Assembly: GCA_965263205.1 (NCBI GenBank)
Contig: CBDHHF010000032.1
Span: 248,001 to 312,000, forward strand
From: JBCCIM01 sp965263205
Lineage (GTDB): Bacteria > Bacteroidota > Rhodothermia > Rhodothermales > JAHQVL01
DNA length: 64,000 nt
Direction: 5' to 3'
Made by a program: the position numbers and the translations under genes. The notes beneath the pieces were generated by a model. That model saw only the letters and a list, made by a program, of their open reading frames with translations. It was not told where the DNA came from and did no database searches. Within the stretch, counting starts at the first letter, position 1. Every line of letters begins with the position of its first letter. Below, piece after piece: positions 8,386 through 17,526 of this stretch.

Positions 8386-9918
8386 ATGTTAACACCGCTC
8401 GATTATTCCGTTATTGCAATATATTTTATAGGTGTAATCGGGTTTGGTATTTGGTCAGGTGGCCGGCAGGGGAATAGCAAAGACTATTTTCTGGGCAATA
8501 AAGACTTGCCCTGGTGGGCGATTTGCTTTTCAATTGTTGCGACGGAAACGAGCACGCTGACCGTAATTGGCATTCCAGCGGTGTCGTACGGTGGAGCACT
8601 GACGTTTATCCAAATCACATTTGGCTACCTGTTGGGCCGCGTCATTGTAAGCTATCTGCTGTTGCCGCGCTATTTTGAAGGCGAGTTTCAGACCGCATAT
8701 GCATTTCTTGGTGATCGTTTTGGCAAAGCTACGCAGAAAACGGCCTCAGTCACGTTTCTTGTGACCCGCCTCTTGGCTGACGGGGTGCGTTTGTTTGCCA
8801 CAGCCATTCCAATCAAGCTCATTGCAGATGCAGCCGGCTTTTCGCTAAGCTATATGGCCATTATTGGATTAATTGGCGTGTTGACCATCATTTACACGAT
8901 GATCGGCGGGATCAAAGCGGTGGTCTGGATGGATGTGGTGCAGATGACCGTTTACGTGGGTGGTGCAGTGTTTGCCATTCTGGTGCTCCTCGGAGATATG
9001 CCGGCTGACTGGTGGGCCCAGGCAAAGGCCGCAGGTAAAACAACCGTTATCGATTTTGAAATGGGGCGGCCTCTTAGCTATTTGCTCACGCATCCGTATG
9101 CCTTTTTGACGGCGCTCTTTGGTGGAGCCGTGTTTGCGATGGCCTCGCATGGTTCTGATCAGCTGATCGTGCAGCGCTTGCTGGCTTGTCGCGACTTGCA
9201 GGATAGTAAACGAGCACTCATTGGCAGTGGGGTGCTTGTCATGATTCAGTTTATCATTTTCCTTTTGGTAGGTTTACTGCTGTGGATTCATTTTGGTGGT
9301 GCGACGCCACAAGCATTGGGATTGTCGCGGGCAGATGAGATTTTTCCCCGGTTTATCATCGAAGGGCTGCCTGGCGGACTGTCCGGGTTTATTTTGGCCG
9401 GCATCATAGCAGCTGCGATGAGTACGCTTTCCAGTTCGTTAAATGCGCTATCGTCGTCCTCCGTTATTGATTTGTATGCGGATTTCCGATCCGGAGAAAT
9501 GGACAATGCAACATCCTTGAAAGTGGCGCGGGTATTTACGCTTATTTGGGGAATTGTATTTATTCTATTTGCTGGACTTTTTGAGGACCAGACGAACCCG
9601 GTTGTAGAGCTTGGGTTGGCAATTGCAACATTTACGTATGGGGGGATGCTTGGGCTCTTCTTGCTTGGGTTGTTTGTGAAGCGCGCAGGGCAGCGTGAAG
9701 CGATCATAGCGTTCACAGTAGCCGTTATTGCAATGATCCTCATAATAAAAGGATTACGCTATGGTGAAACCTCTGGCTGGGTATTCATTTTAAACTCCGG
9801 AGATAATCCCCAGGGAATTGTAGACGGTTTGTTATCCGTCGCGTGGCCACTCTATACGTTAATGGGGGCTGCACTTACAGTTGGTATTGGTGGTTTGCTT
9901 TCGTTACGCAAATCTTGA
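8386..9918 (+). CDS. Sodium:solute symporter (SSS family)
   Basis: A 510-residue multipass membrane protein with about 13 hydrophobic helices. 'YSVIAIYFIGVIGFGIWSGG' is the first helix of the SSS (SLC5-like) family. 'GNKDLPWWAICFSIVATETS' matches the conserved unwound TM1 region of the Na+ site, and 'AAAMSTLSSSLNALSSSSVID' is the TM8 serine-rich sodium-binding segment. Family members couple Na+ influx to uptake of sugars, carboxylates, proline or similar solutes, and the substrate here is not evident. It follows ligA by 27 bases, but the functions are unrelated. Confidence 0.92.
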   Translation: MLTPLDYSVIAIYFIGVIGFGIWSGGRQGNSKDYFLGNKDLPWWAICFSIVATETSTLTVIGIPAVSYGGALTFIQITFGYLLGRVIVSYLLLPRYFEGEFQTAYAFLGDRFGKATQKTASVTFLVTRLLADGVRLFATAIPIKLIADAAGFSLSYMAIIGLIGVLTIIYTMIGGIKAVVWMDVVQMTVYVGGAVFAILVLLGDMPADWWAQAKAAGKTTVIDFEMGRPLSYLLTHPYAFLTALFGGAVFAMASHGSDQLIVQRLLACRDLQDSKRALIGSGVLVMIQFIIFLLVGLLLWIHFGGATPQALGLSRADEIFPRFIIEGLPGGLSGFILAGIIAAAMSTLSSSLNALSSSSVIDLYADFRSGEMDNATSLKVARVFTLIWGIVFILFAGLFEDQTNPVVELGLAIATFTYGGMLGLFLLGLFVKRAGQREAIIAFTVAVIAMILIIKGLRYGETSGWVFILNSGDNPQGIVDGLLSVAWPLYTLMGAALTVGIGGLLSLRKS

Positions 9919-10021
9919 CGCACCCATTCACCCGCCCCTGAATACATCATTGAATTGTAAACTGGCTTCAATTTAATGGATTGCAGTCGACACTTTTGGC
10001 TATGTATATCCATTAAAAGGA

Positions 10022-10049
10022 CGCGCATTGCAAACGTTTGCAGGGCGCG
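10022..10049. promoter_or_regulatory. Perfect palindrome TGCAAACGTTTGCA, LacI-family-like operator or hairpin
   Basis: The 14-base palindrome TGCAAACGTTTGCA lies at 10029-10042 and is flanked by CGCGC (10022-10026) and GCGCG (10045-10049), which extend the dyad. The core with a central CG matches the general form of LacI/PurR/CcpA-family operators. It lies 36 bases upstream of the 7TM-HD phosphodiesterase start. The same dyad could act as a terminator stem for the preceding symporter, but no U-tract follows. Confidence 0.45.
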
Positions 10050-10077
10050 GTCCAGCACAAAGGAGTAACGCTGGCAT

Positions 10078-12516
10078 ATGGACTTCTTCAAGAGTATCCG
10101 CCGTTTTAGGCGAAAAATACGTCCCGTAGGGGAGAAGCTTGAGAAAGGCCGGCAGAATACCTCCAAGCTTCAGGCGAAGAATCTTGCTATCAAAGCGGCA
10201 ATCTTTTTGACACTGGTTGTCGCAACGTTTGCAGCCTTTCCCCGCAGTGAACTATACCAGTACAGCTCGAATATAGGCGACTATTGGCGCCATGAAACGC
10301 TGGCTGCCCCGTACGACTTCGCGATCTACAAAGATGAAGGGGTCATTGAGTCGGATAAACGCGTGATTCGCTACAACACGCAGCCGTATTTCAGGGAGGT
10401 GGTCGACGCTAAGCCAAAAATGATGGCAAAGCGCGATACGGTTTCAAATCAGCTCAACCGCATTTTTGAGGTCTACAAGCGCTACCAGGAAAACCTTGCT
10501 GTAGATAGCCTGGCCTGGGCAACGCAGGATTCGCTCAATATCGTTGACCTCAAGCGCACGGCGCTCTTGCGGCTGACCCAGCAACAGTGGAATTTCCTCA
10601 TTGCATCATATCATGAGCGCGAATTTGCTGATTCGTTAAGACAGGCACAGCTGGCTGATGAGCCTCGTCTTGATGAAGTGCTCCTCTCTGAGGCCTGGAG
10701 TATTGGGACGCAACTGTTGAATGTTGGTATCCTCGACATTCAGTTGGACAGCATTTACACAGAAGAAATTTCGATCCGCCGCGACGATGAGGCGATTGTT
10801 GTACGCAAAAATAAGGCGAACCTGTTTGGGCTTGATGAAGCCTTTGTTTTTGCGCAGGATCGCTACACCAGTATGTTTGCGGACGATCCGCAGCGGGCAA
10901 AGTTAGGCGCCGCCTTTTTTAGGGCCATTTTCCAACACTCGCTTTCATTTATGCGGGCAGAAACCTACCGCGAATGGCGACGCAAAGAAGAGCGTATTTC
11001 GCCGACACGTGGCATGGTGCCGGCCGGTAGCGTAATTGTTAATAATGGCGAGATTGTCACCGAAGAAATAAAACGTCGGCTCGATTCGCTTGCGCGTGAG
11101 CAAAAAGAACGCAGCGGTAACCAGATTCAATGGAAAGTAGCACTCGGCCAGTTTACACTTGCCCTCTCCACGTTACTGATTTTCTTTCTCTATCTCTTTG
11201 TATTGCGAAGGCGCATCTTCGACAATAACAAACATTTCCTGTTGATTGCGCTACTGTTTATTGGCATCATCGGCTCTTTTGCAATAGCCATTCGTTATCC
11301 GTGGGCTGGGATGTACGCAGTCCCTGTGGCTGTCATTCCACTTATGATGACCGTGATGTTCGATTCGCGCGTGGCCCTCTTTGGCTTGTGGACGCTTGCG
11401 TTCATCGGGGGGCATTTCCTGAATTATGACTTTGAGTACACATTTGCGACAATCTTTGCGGGCACCCTCGGTGTGTTCAGTGTGCGCGATATCAAAAATC
11501 GGGGGCAGATTTTCCTTTCAGCAGCTGCGGTTGCCTTGGGATATGCCGTTGTGTTAGGTGCCAGCTGGTTGTTGTTTGATGTGCCGACAGAATTGTGGAC
11601 CAATGACTTTGGTCGGGCAATGATTAATGCCGCGCAAGTCATTGTTGTTGTACCCCTGCTTTGGGTGTTCGAGCGTGCGTTTGACATCACAACCGATCTA
11701 ACGCTTCTCGAGTTATCCGATACAAACCGTCCGTTGCTCAAAGAGCTCAGTTTGCGTGCGCCTGGTACGTTCAACCATACCCTGCAAGTAGCTAACCTGG
11801 CTGAAGCTGCTGCAGATGCGGTCGGTGCCAATGCGCTGCTGGCAAGGGTTGGGGCGCTGTACCATGATGTAGGCAAAATGATCAAGCCTGAGTACTTTGT
11901 CGAGAACCAGCGTGCCGGCGGGAATCCACACGATCAGTTGAAACCTCGCATGAGTGCGCTCATCATTGCAAGCCATGTCAAAGAGGGATTGGAGATTGGG
12001 AAGAATTACAATCTGCCCAACCGTGTGCTGGAGTTCATACCCATGCACCACGGTACTTCGCTTATCGAGTACTTTTTCCGCAAAGCACAGGCAGAGCATG
12101 CAGAAGATCAGCCGGCTGTGCTGGAATCTGAATTCCGCTATCCTGGTCCGAGGCCAAACTCGCGCGAAGCGGGTATCCTGATGCTGGCTGATTCAGTCGA
12201 AGCAGCCAGTCGGAGTATCAGCGAGCCCACACACAAACGACTCGAATCCATGGTTGAAGGCATTTTTCGGTCACGCGTGAACGATGGTCAGCTAGACGAC
12301 ACGGATCTCACGTTCAAAGACCTCTACAAAATCAAGGAGACGTTTCTCGAGATGCTGCTTGGTATCCACCACGGGCGCGTGAAGTATCCGGGGCAAGCTG
12401 AAGCAGAAGCCGCAGCAGAGAAAGAGACAAAAGAAGAAGTCCCGGTTGTTGAAGTGCGACCACCCGATATCGAAGGCGGCGGCGATGGGCAGGCAGAGCA
12501 GATTGCGCCGGAGTAA
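10078..12516 (+). CDS. 7TM-HD (PgpH/YqfF-like) membrane phosphodiesterase
   Basis: An 812-residue protein. After a short cytoplasmic N-terminus comes one hydrophobic helix, then a large extracytoplasmic 7TMR-HDED domain (about residues 70-340), a bundle of about seven membrane helices (345-530) and a cytoplasmic HD domain. The HD metal site is visible in 'PGTFNHTLQVANLAEAAADA', 'ALYHDVGKMIKPEYF' and 'IIASHVKEG'. In Listeria and other bacteria this architecture (PgpH) hydrolyses cyclic di-AMP; by homology the same is likely here, but specificity is inferred. The acidic C-terminal tail is low complexity. An AAGGAG ribosome-binding sequence precedes the ATG. Confidence 0.9.
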   Translation: MDFFKSIRRFRRKIRPVGEKLEKGRQNTSKLQAKNLAIKAAIFLTLVVATFAAFPRSELYQYSSNIGDYWRHETLAAPYDFAIYKDEGVIESDKRVIRYNTQPYFREVVDAKPKMMAKRDTVSNQLNRIFEVYKRYQENLAVDSLAWATQDSLNIVDLKRTALLRLTQQQWNFLIASYHEREFADSLRQAQLADEPRLDEVLLSEAWSIGTQLLNVGILDIQLDSIYTEEISIRRDDEAIVVRKNKANLFGLDEAFVFAQDRYTSMFADDPQRAKLGAAFFRAIFQHSLSFMRAETYREWRRKEERISPTRGMVPAGSVIVNNGEIVTEEIKRRLDSLAREQKERSGNQIQWKVALGQFTLALSTLLIFFLYLFVLRRRIFDNNKHFLLIALLFIGIIGSFAIAIRYPWAGMYAVPVAVIPLMMTVMFDSRVALFGLWTLAFIGGHFLNYDFEYTFATIFAGTLGVFSVRDIKNRGQIFLSAAAVALGYAVVLGASWLLFDVPTELWTNDFGRAMINAAQVIVVVPLLWVFERAFDITTDLTLLELSDTNRPLLKELSLRAPGTFNHTLQVANLAEAAADAVGANALLARVGALYHDVGKMIKPEYFVENQRAGGNPHDQLKPRMSALIIASHVKEGLEIGKNYNLPNRVLEFIPMHHGTSLIEYFFRKAQAEHAEDQPAVLESEFRYPGPRPNSREAGILMLADSVEAASRSISEPTHKRLESMVEGIFRSRVNDGQLDDTDLTFKDLYKIKETFLEMLLGIHHGRVKYPGQAEAEAAAEKETKEEVPVVEVRPPDIEGGGDGQAEQIAPE

Positions 12517-12533
12517 GCGTCTGATTAACACGT

Positions 12534-13457
12534 CTACAACGCAGGAATAATCCGCTGAATGGCTTCGAGCGACTCTTTGCTTACGCGATGTGATATGACG
12601 TACGCAGGCTTACCCTGCTTGATATAAGGCAGCATGCGCCGCCGGCTCAGCGGCGTGTACACCACCATATCGACTTGTTTAATGAACTGCGGAATATGCG
12701 TGACGCCATCTTCTAGTGATGCGCCGAAAATTTGTCCGCCAAACCCTGTCTGCTGCTGTATGGCCGACATCAGATGGGGGATAGAGTGGGCGTGATACGT
12801 GACAAGTCCGAGTGACTCATGACTGAGTAAGCGCGCAATACGATCCAGGGCCTCTGGCGACAGATAAGAGACAACGCCCATCGTGTCAATTCTTGGAAAC
12901 TGTTCGTTTAGTTGCTTTACCATGGGCGCCGGGCAAAAAATCATATCGGCGTCTTGAATGGAGTCGCCGAGCGGGAGCGTGGCTGTTTCGACGTTTACCT
13001 GCAGCGCATTATTGATGTGTTCAGCGCATTGCATGCCCATTTCTGCATAAGGGGCTACATACACCAGTTTCAGGTTTTCGGATCCAAGATCGAGCATAGC
13101 GATTTGCTCTTGAACAAGATACTCGATCTCACCTTCATCCAGGCCAAGCCCTACAAGTTGTAACAAAAGCTTTTGTACGATGTCGGCGCCTTTCTCGAGG
13201 CGCTCTTCGTTACTCAGCGGCGTGCGTGCTGCGACCTTGTATCCACTGCCTCGCTGCACGTCCAGAATGCCTTCATCAACGAGCAAATTGTAGGCTTTGC
13301 GTACCGTGTGAAATGATATACCTACCTGGTCGGCCAGCTTACGCGTTGGTGGGAGCGTTTCGTTGACTTTGTAGTAGCTACTTGCAATCAGGTAGCGCAA
13401 TTGTTCGACCACTTGATCAGTAACAGAGGTGCCGGCTTTGCGGTCGATTTTAATCAT
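12534..13457 (-). CDS. GntR-family transcriptional regulator
   Basis: 307 residues. The N-terminal winged helix (residues 8-75; 'LPPTRKLADQVGISFHTVRK', 'LVDEGILDVQRGSGYKVA') is a clear GntR domain of the YtrA type. The rest is a periplasmic-binding-protein-like alpha/beta region ending 'KPAYVISHRVSKESLEAIQR', not an aminotransferase (MocR), FadR or UTRA domain I can name. It is convergent with the 7TM-HD gene (17-base gap) and divergent from the dehydrogenase gene. The dehydrogenase is a plausible target, but that is inference. Confidence 0.85.
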   Translation of the reverse strand: MIKIDRKAGTSVTDQVVEQLRYLIASSYYKVNETLPPTRKLADQVGISFHTVRKAYNLLVDEGILDVQRGSGYKVAARTPLSNEERLEKGADIVQKLLLQLVGLGLDEGEIEYLVQEQIAMLDLGSENLKLVYVAPYAEMGMQCAEHINNALQVNVETATLPLGDSIQDADMIFCPAPMVKQLNEQFPRIDTMGVVSYLSPEALDRIARLLSHESLGLVTYHAHSIPHLMSAIQQQTGFGGQIFGASLEDGVTHIPQFIKQVDMVVYTPLSRRRMLPYIKQGKPAYVISHRVSKESLEAIQRIIPAL

Positions 13458-13849
13458 TGTAGTTTAGGCCAATTCAGCCGAAAAATATGTAATGTTCTGC
13501 ACTGCAACAAGAATAGTAAAATGCTGATCCAATTTGCGCCTAAATAGCTGTTCTTTCTGTCATTTGGTTCAGTTATTGTTGTGTCTGTATCCTCTCGCCA
13601 GCGGGGCAATTTTCTTTTGAACTTTTGCCAACTTTGAATCGTTCGGTTTAATACAAGTCTCCCCATTTCCATTTTTGCTCCCCATCATCCGCTATTGCTT
13701 CACCTCAAAGGTGAACTGTTCTCATTTTAGGAAACGTTGGTTAGGCATTTGCACTACCTGGAGGTTGGTCCCTCACGTTGGGATTAAAAGACTTCCTGCC
13801 TACCCCATCTGCAGCCCCTGTCGACGTTTTGTATCCTGCAAATCTGGTT
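13458..13849. other. Divergent intergenic region between gntR and the dehydrogenase gene
   Basis: About 390 bases. The frame of the dehydrogenase is open back to a TTG at 13778, but the signal-anchor helix starts after the ATG at 13850. Apart from the expected two promoters I see no RNA gene or strong hairpin. Confidence 0.5.
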
Positions 13850-16444
13850 ATGTCTAGAATATATTCTGCTTCTGCGTTTACATGGTCTGTCTTGCTTGGT
13901 GGACTCCTTCTGCTTGCGTTTGGTGTGTATAGGGACATCGCACTCGATGACCCTGCGGCTGTGTCGCCTTACCTGAATAGTGCATTTCCTACAAAACTAG
14001 GCACAGCTTACGAGGTGTCTTCTGAGCCTCGGCCCACGGATCGGGCGTTGAGCATCACACCCGAACCACTAGGAAGTCGCGTGTTTGTTGCTGAGCAAAA
14101 CGGACGAATTTATACGTTTACCTCAACAGACAATGGCTTGCTCGGTCGCGATCTGTTTATGGATCTTCAGGCGCAAACATTCAGTGGACAGGATTCGGGT
14201 ATGCTCGGCCTGGTTTTTCATCCGGATTACAATGTAGAAGGCTCGCCCAATAAGGACTACCTGTACATTTACTACACCGCGGTACAAGATGGTGAAACTG
14301 TGCTGCGGCTATCGCGCTTTACGGGCACAACAACAGGTGATCCTGGCAGCGAGCTCATTATGTTTGAGCAGGAACTAGGTCCCACGCTACACCGTGGTGG
14401 TGGATTGCTGTTTGGCGAAGATGGATTTCTCTATGTGGCAATCGGTGACCTGGGCTATAAAGAGCAGTCGCAGAACATCGATGAAATGCTGGCCGGCGGC
14501 GTGATGCGTATCGACGTCGATATGCAGGGAGGGGCAGTCAGCCATCCCGTTCGCAGAACGCTGGCTGATACCGAAAAAGGCATTTCGGGTGTCGGCTATT
14601 ACATCCCAAGCGACAATCCCTTCCTGGATGAGAATGGTGGGATTTTCGAAGAGTACTACACACTTGGGTCGCGCAATCCGCACCGCATGACCATCGACCG
14701 GCAAACGGGTGAGATTTATATCGGCAACGCCGGCTCGAACAGTCTGCAGATTCGAGAAGAAGTGAACGTGCTACAGAAAGGCGGCAATTATGGCTGGCCA
14801 TTTCGCGAAGGCACCATCGATCGGCCGGAAGACATGGAGCGACCAAATGATATGATTGGTACACTGGTTGATCCGCTGCATGAGTACCCTAAAGCGGATG
14901 GCAACTGCGCAGTAATTGGTGGCTATGTATACCGCGGGAGCGCGATGCCTGAACTTGTTGGGAAGTACATCTTCACGGATTACTGTGGCAAGAAAATCTG
15001 GGCCATGGATGTGAATGGTGGCCCCACATCGGAGAAAGAAGAAGTCGGCACAGTGCCGCTCAATCCATATACCCTCGGTGAAGATGCAAATGGCGAGCTC
15101 TACATCGGCGTGGAGGGCTGGAATCCGATTTACAAATTTAAGCCTTCGACCAGCAGTGGCGGAGCGTTGCCGGCATTGCTCTCGGAAACGGGTGCTTTTG
15201 CTGACCTGGCATCGCTTACGCCAGCCGCCGGCGTAATCCCTTACGATATCATTGCGCCTCTCTGGTCTGATGACGCCGCAAAATACCGCTGGGTTGCCAT
15301 TCCCAACGATGGTACACATGATACGCCGGCAGAGCAGATTGTGTACAATGAGACGGAAGACTGGGAATATCCGGAAGGCACCGTATTTGTCAAGCACTTT
15401 GAAATCGCACTGGATGAAGCCTCACCATCTGACACCAGGAAGCTGGAGACGCGCTTCCTCGTGCACGGGGAAGGCGGCGTGTACTACGGCTTTACCTATC
15501 GATGGAACGAGGCCGGCACCGATGCCACCCTCAGCACCGAATCGGTATCAGAGACGTATACCATTGCTGACCCCAGCGGCGTTACGCGCCAGCAAAAATG
15601 GGACTTCCCAGGCCAAAGCGATTGCCTTGCCTGCCATACACCCGCCGCGGGCTATGTGCTTGGCCCGAAAACGCGGCAACTCAACAGTGATCAGCTGTAC
15701 CCGGTTACGGGGCGCGTGGGTAATCAGCTTGAGAGCTTGAATCATATTGGTGTCTTTAGTCCGGCAATCAACATTAATGGGTTAGCGCAGGTGTTAACGT
15801 CGAAAAACTTGGCGGATGAAAGCGCGAGCCTCGAAGACAGGGCGCGCTCGTATCTGGATTCGAATTGCTCGGGATGCCATCAGCCAGGAGGCGGTACGCG
15901 TTCTTCGATGGATCTCCGTTTACAGATTGCACTGGATGATGCCGGCGTGATTAACGGCGATGTTGTAGATGAGCTCGGCATTGCCGGTGCAAAGGTCGTT
16001 GTACCTGGTGACCCTGAAACGTCCATTCTCTATCAACGCATGAGCCAGCTACAAACCGGCGCTGCCATGCCGCCGCTGGCAAAAAACAAGCTGGACACTA
16101 CCGCCGTGGCGTTGATCCACGAGTGGATTGTTTCGCTTGCTGGTGGTACAGACGTTGAACAAGAAACACCCGGACTTCCTGAAGGCGCGGCTCTGCACGA
16201 AAACTATCCGAACCCGTTTGCGCAGGCCACAACGATTAGCTACACCCTGGCAACGCCTGGGCCTGTACGATTGGCCGTATACGATGTGCAGGGACGCGAA
16301 GTCAGCGTGTTGGTGGATGCAACGCAGCCGGCGGGTATGCAATCTGTTGTTTTTGAAGCACAAGACCTGCCCAGTGGTACGTATTTCTACCAGTTGACGC
16401 TGCCGAGCGGTCGAGATACTCGCCAGATGCTGGTGCTGCGGTAA
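13850..16444 (+). CDS. Secreted PQQ-type sugar dehydrogenase with cytochrome c region and T9SS sorting tail
   Basis: About 864 residues from the ATG at 13850. A hydrophobic export segment near the start ('AFTWSVLLGGLLLLAFGVYR') is followed by a beta-propeller of the glucose/sorbosone dehydrogenase (GSDH) type, with 'MLGLVFHPDY', 'HRGGGLLFGEDGFLYVAIGD' and 'GSRNPHRMTID'. A middle domain has heme-type CxxCH in 'DCLACH', and a second CxxCH lies in 'NCSGCH' near residue 680. The end, with 'LHENYPNPFAQATTISYTL' and 'GTYFYQLTL', is a type IX secretion (type A) sorting domain. Together this is a secreted or surface-attached quinohaem-type sugar/aldose dehydrogenase. The substrate is not deducible. 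Confidence 0.9.
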   Translation: MSRIYSASAFTWSVLLGGLLLLAFGVYRDIALDDPAAVSPYLNSAFPTKLGTAYEVSSEPRPTDRALSITPEPLGSRVFVAEQNGRIYTFTSTDNGLLGRDLFMDLQAQTFSGQDSGMLGLVFHPDYNVEGSPNKDYLYIYYTAVQDGETVLRLSRFTGTTTGDPGSELIMFEQELGPTLHRGGGLLFGEDGFLYVAIGDLGYKEQSQNIDEMLAGGVMRIDVDMQGGAVSHPVRRTLADTEKGISGVGYYIPSDNPFLDENGGIFEEYYTLGSRNPHRMTIDRQTGEIYIGNAGSNSLQIREEVNVLQKGGNYGWPFREGTIDRPEDMERPNDMIGTLVDPLHEYPKADGNCAVIGGYVYRGSAMPELVGKYIFTDYCGKKIWAMDVNGGPTSEKEEVGTVPLNPYTLGEDANGELYIGVEGWNPIYKFKPSTSSGGALPALLSETGAFADLASLTPAAGVIPYDIIAPLWSDDAAKYRWVAIPNDGTHDTPAEQIVYNETEDWEYPEGTVFVKHFEIALDEASPSDTRKLETRFLVHGEGGVYYGFTYRWNEAGTDATLSTESVSETYTIADPSGVTRQQKWDFPGQSDCLACHTPAAGYVLGPKTRQLNSDQLYPVTGRVGNQLESLNHIGVFSPAININGLAQVLTSKNLADESASLEDRARSYLDSNCSGCHQPGGGTRSSMDLRLQIALDDAGVINGDVVDELGIAGAKVVVPGDPETSILYQRMSQLQTGAAMPPLAKNKLDTTAVALIHEWIVSLAGGTDVEQETPGLPEGAALHENYPNPFAQATTISYTLATPGPVRLAVYDVQGREVSVLVDATQPAGMQSVVFEAQDLPSGTYFYQLTLPSGRDTRQMLVLR

Positions 16445-16495
16445 GCAGCTGTTGATGCCACACTGTGTAGTATCTCAACATGCAAAGGCTTTATC

Positions 16496-16531
16496 AAAGC
16501 TGCCAAATGCAACGCGCATTTGGCAGCTTTT
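16496..16531. terminator. Strong hairpin after the dehydrogenase gene
   Basis: A perfect 15-base stem, AAAGCTGCCAAATGC / GCATTTGGCAGCTTT, with the 5-base loop AACGC. It ends in a short T run and sits 52 bases after the dehydrogenase stop. The A-rich opposite end lets it serve the convergent minus-strand gene too. Confidence 0.85.
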
Positions 16532-16685
16532 GACGTTTTGTACTTCTTTTTGCGACTTCTCCCAAAGCGATAAATGTACGGCGCTGTGTGTAGGCGGCTT
16601 TTATCGGGCTGAAAATGGCAACGTATAGAAGTTATCAACAGCAAAGCAGTCTTGCTACGAGCTTTCCGTGATAGATCTAGCTCGC

Positions 16686-17138
16686 TCAGCCTGAAGCCGG
16701 GACATTACTGATGGTTGTGGTGATGTCTTCCACGGCCACACCCTTTACCTCAATCGAAACGGTATTATTATCACCACCTGCGCCTAGCAAATCGCTTAAT
16801 CCTAGGACAACGAGGGCGTCCGCGCTTTTGACAATTGAAAAGCTGCCATCGATGGTTTCATATTGGCCGGCGTTGTTGACTGGATACCCCAGGTCTCGCA
16901 CGGATACGGTGACAGAGGTTACGTCTGGGACCGTACCTGTAGCCGGCATGCCGCCGCCCAGTGCGGTAGGTGTTTGTAACCAGGCCTGAAGATCTGTCGC
17001 AATCCGCATTCCGGTTAGAACCAACGCATCCGTGTTCGCTTTTTTCTGGTTGATGCTGTACGCTTCGATGCCACTGACCACCGCCAGGCCAACAATGACG
17101 ATGCCCAATACCAGTAGAAGTAGTTGTTGCTGACCCAT
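16686..17138 (-). CDS. Type IV pilin-like small membrane protein
   Basis: 150 residues. The N-terminus 'MGQQQLLLLVLGIVIVGLAV' resembles a mature prepilin: a Gly right after Met and then a long hydrophobic helix, followed by 'EAYSINQKKANTDALVLTG' of pilin-like amphipathic helix character and a small globular domain rich in T, V and G. The usual Glu at position +5 is absent. I know of no assigned function. The next genes are not pilus genes. A pseudopilin or pilin-like surface protein is the best reading; a plain single-pass membrane protein is the alternative. Confidence 0.6.
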   Translation of the reverse strand: MGQQQLLLLVLGIVIVGLAVVSGIEAYSINQKKANTDALVLTGMRIATDLQAWLQTPTALGGGMPATGTVPDVTSVTVSVRDLGYPVNNAGQYETIDGSFSIVKSADALVVLGLSDLLGAGGDNNTVSIEVKGVAVEDITTTISNVPASG

Positions 17139-17526
17139 GTGTTATATCCAGGAGAAAACAGGTTATTTTATGCTAAGAAAGGAATTGCTGAAATTAACAC
17201 ACGCCACCGGTTTGATGAGGGGCTTGTCGCCTCGCACTTCAGTAGAGCTTTGGATATTTCGTTTTTGATTTGAGGCCAAGCCACGATAGCAGCTTTTGCC
17301 TGTATCTATGGATTATGCGGTGTTCTTTTCGTGATTTTGTATTCTCGGAATTTCGATGTGGCGTGATAATATGCGTATGTCGATTGTCTTCCAGCGATAG
17401 AACAACATCTCGAAAATCCGAAAACACAAACGAAAAACTGTATTGTAACCTTGTAAATGAAGCACGAGTATGCAGACTATCCACAATTAGTTATTACCCT
17501 CCAGTATGCGCTGTACCTCCTTTGCC
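17139..17526. other. Divergent intergenic region
   Basis: About 390 bases, AT-richer than the flanks, between the pilin-like gene and the lipoprotein gene. Two short open frames (around 17239-17530) lack family features. I see no RNA gene or repeat. Confidence 0.45.

Noticed and set aside
14771..15397. 208-residue minus-strand open frame
   Set aside because: Antisense to the dehydrogenase propeller region, with no family features; a shadow of a clear gene.
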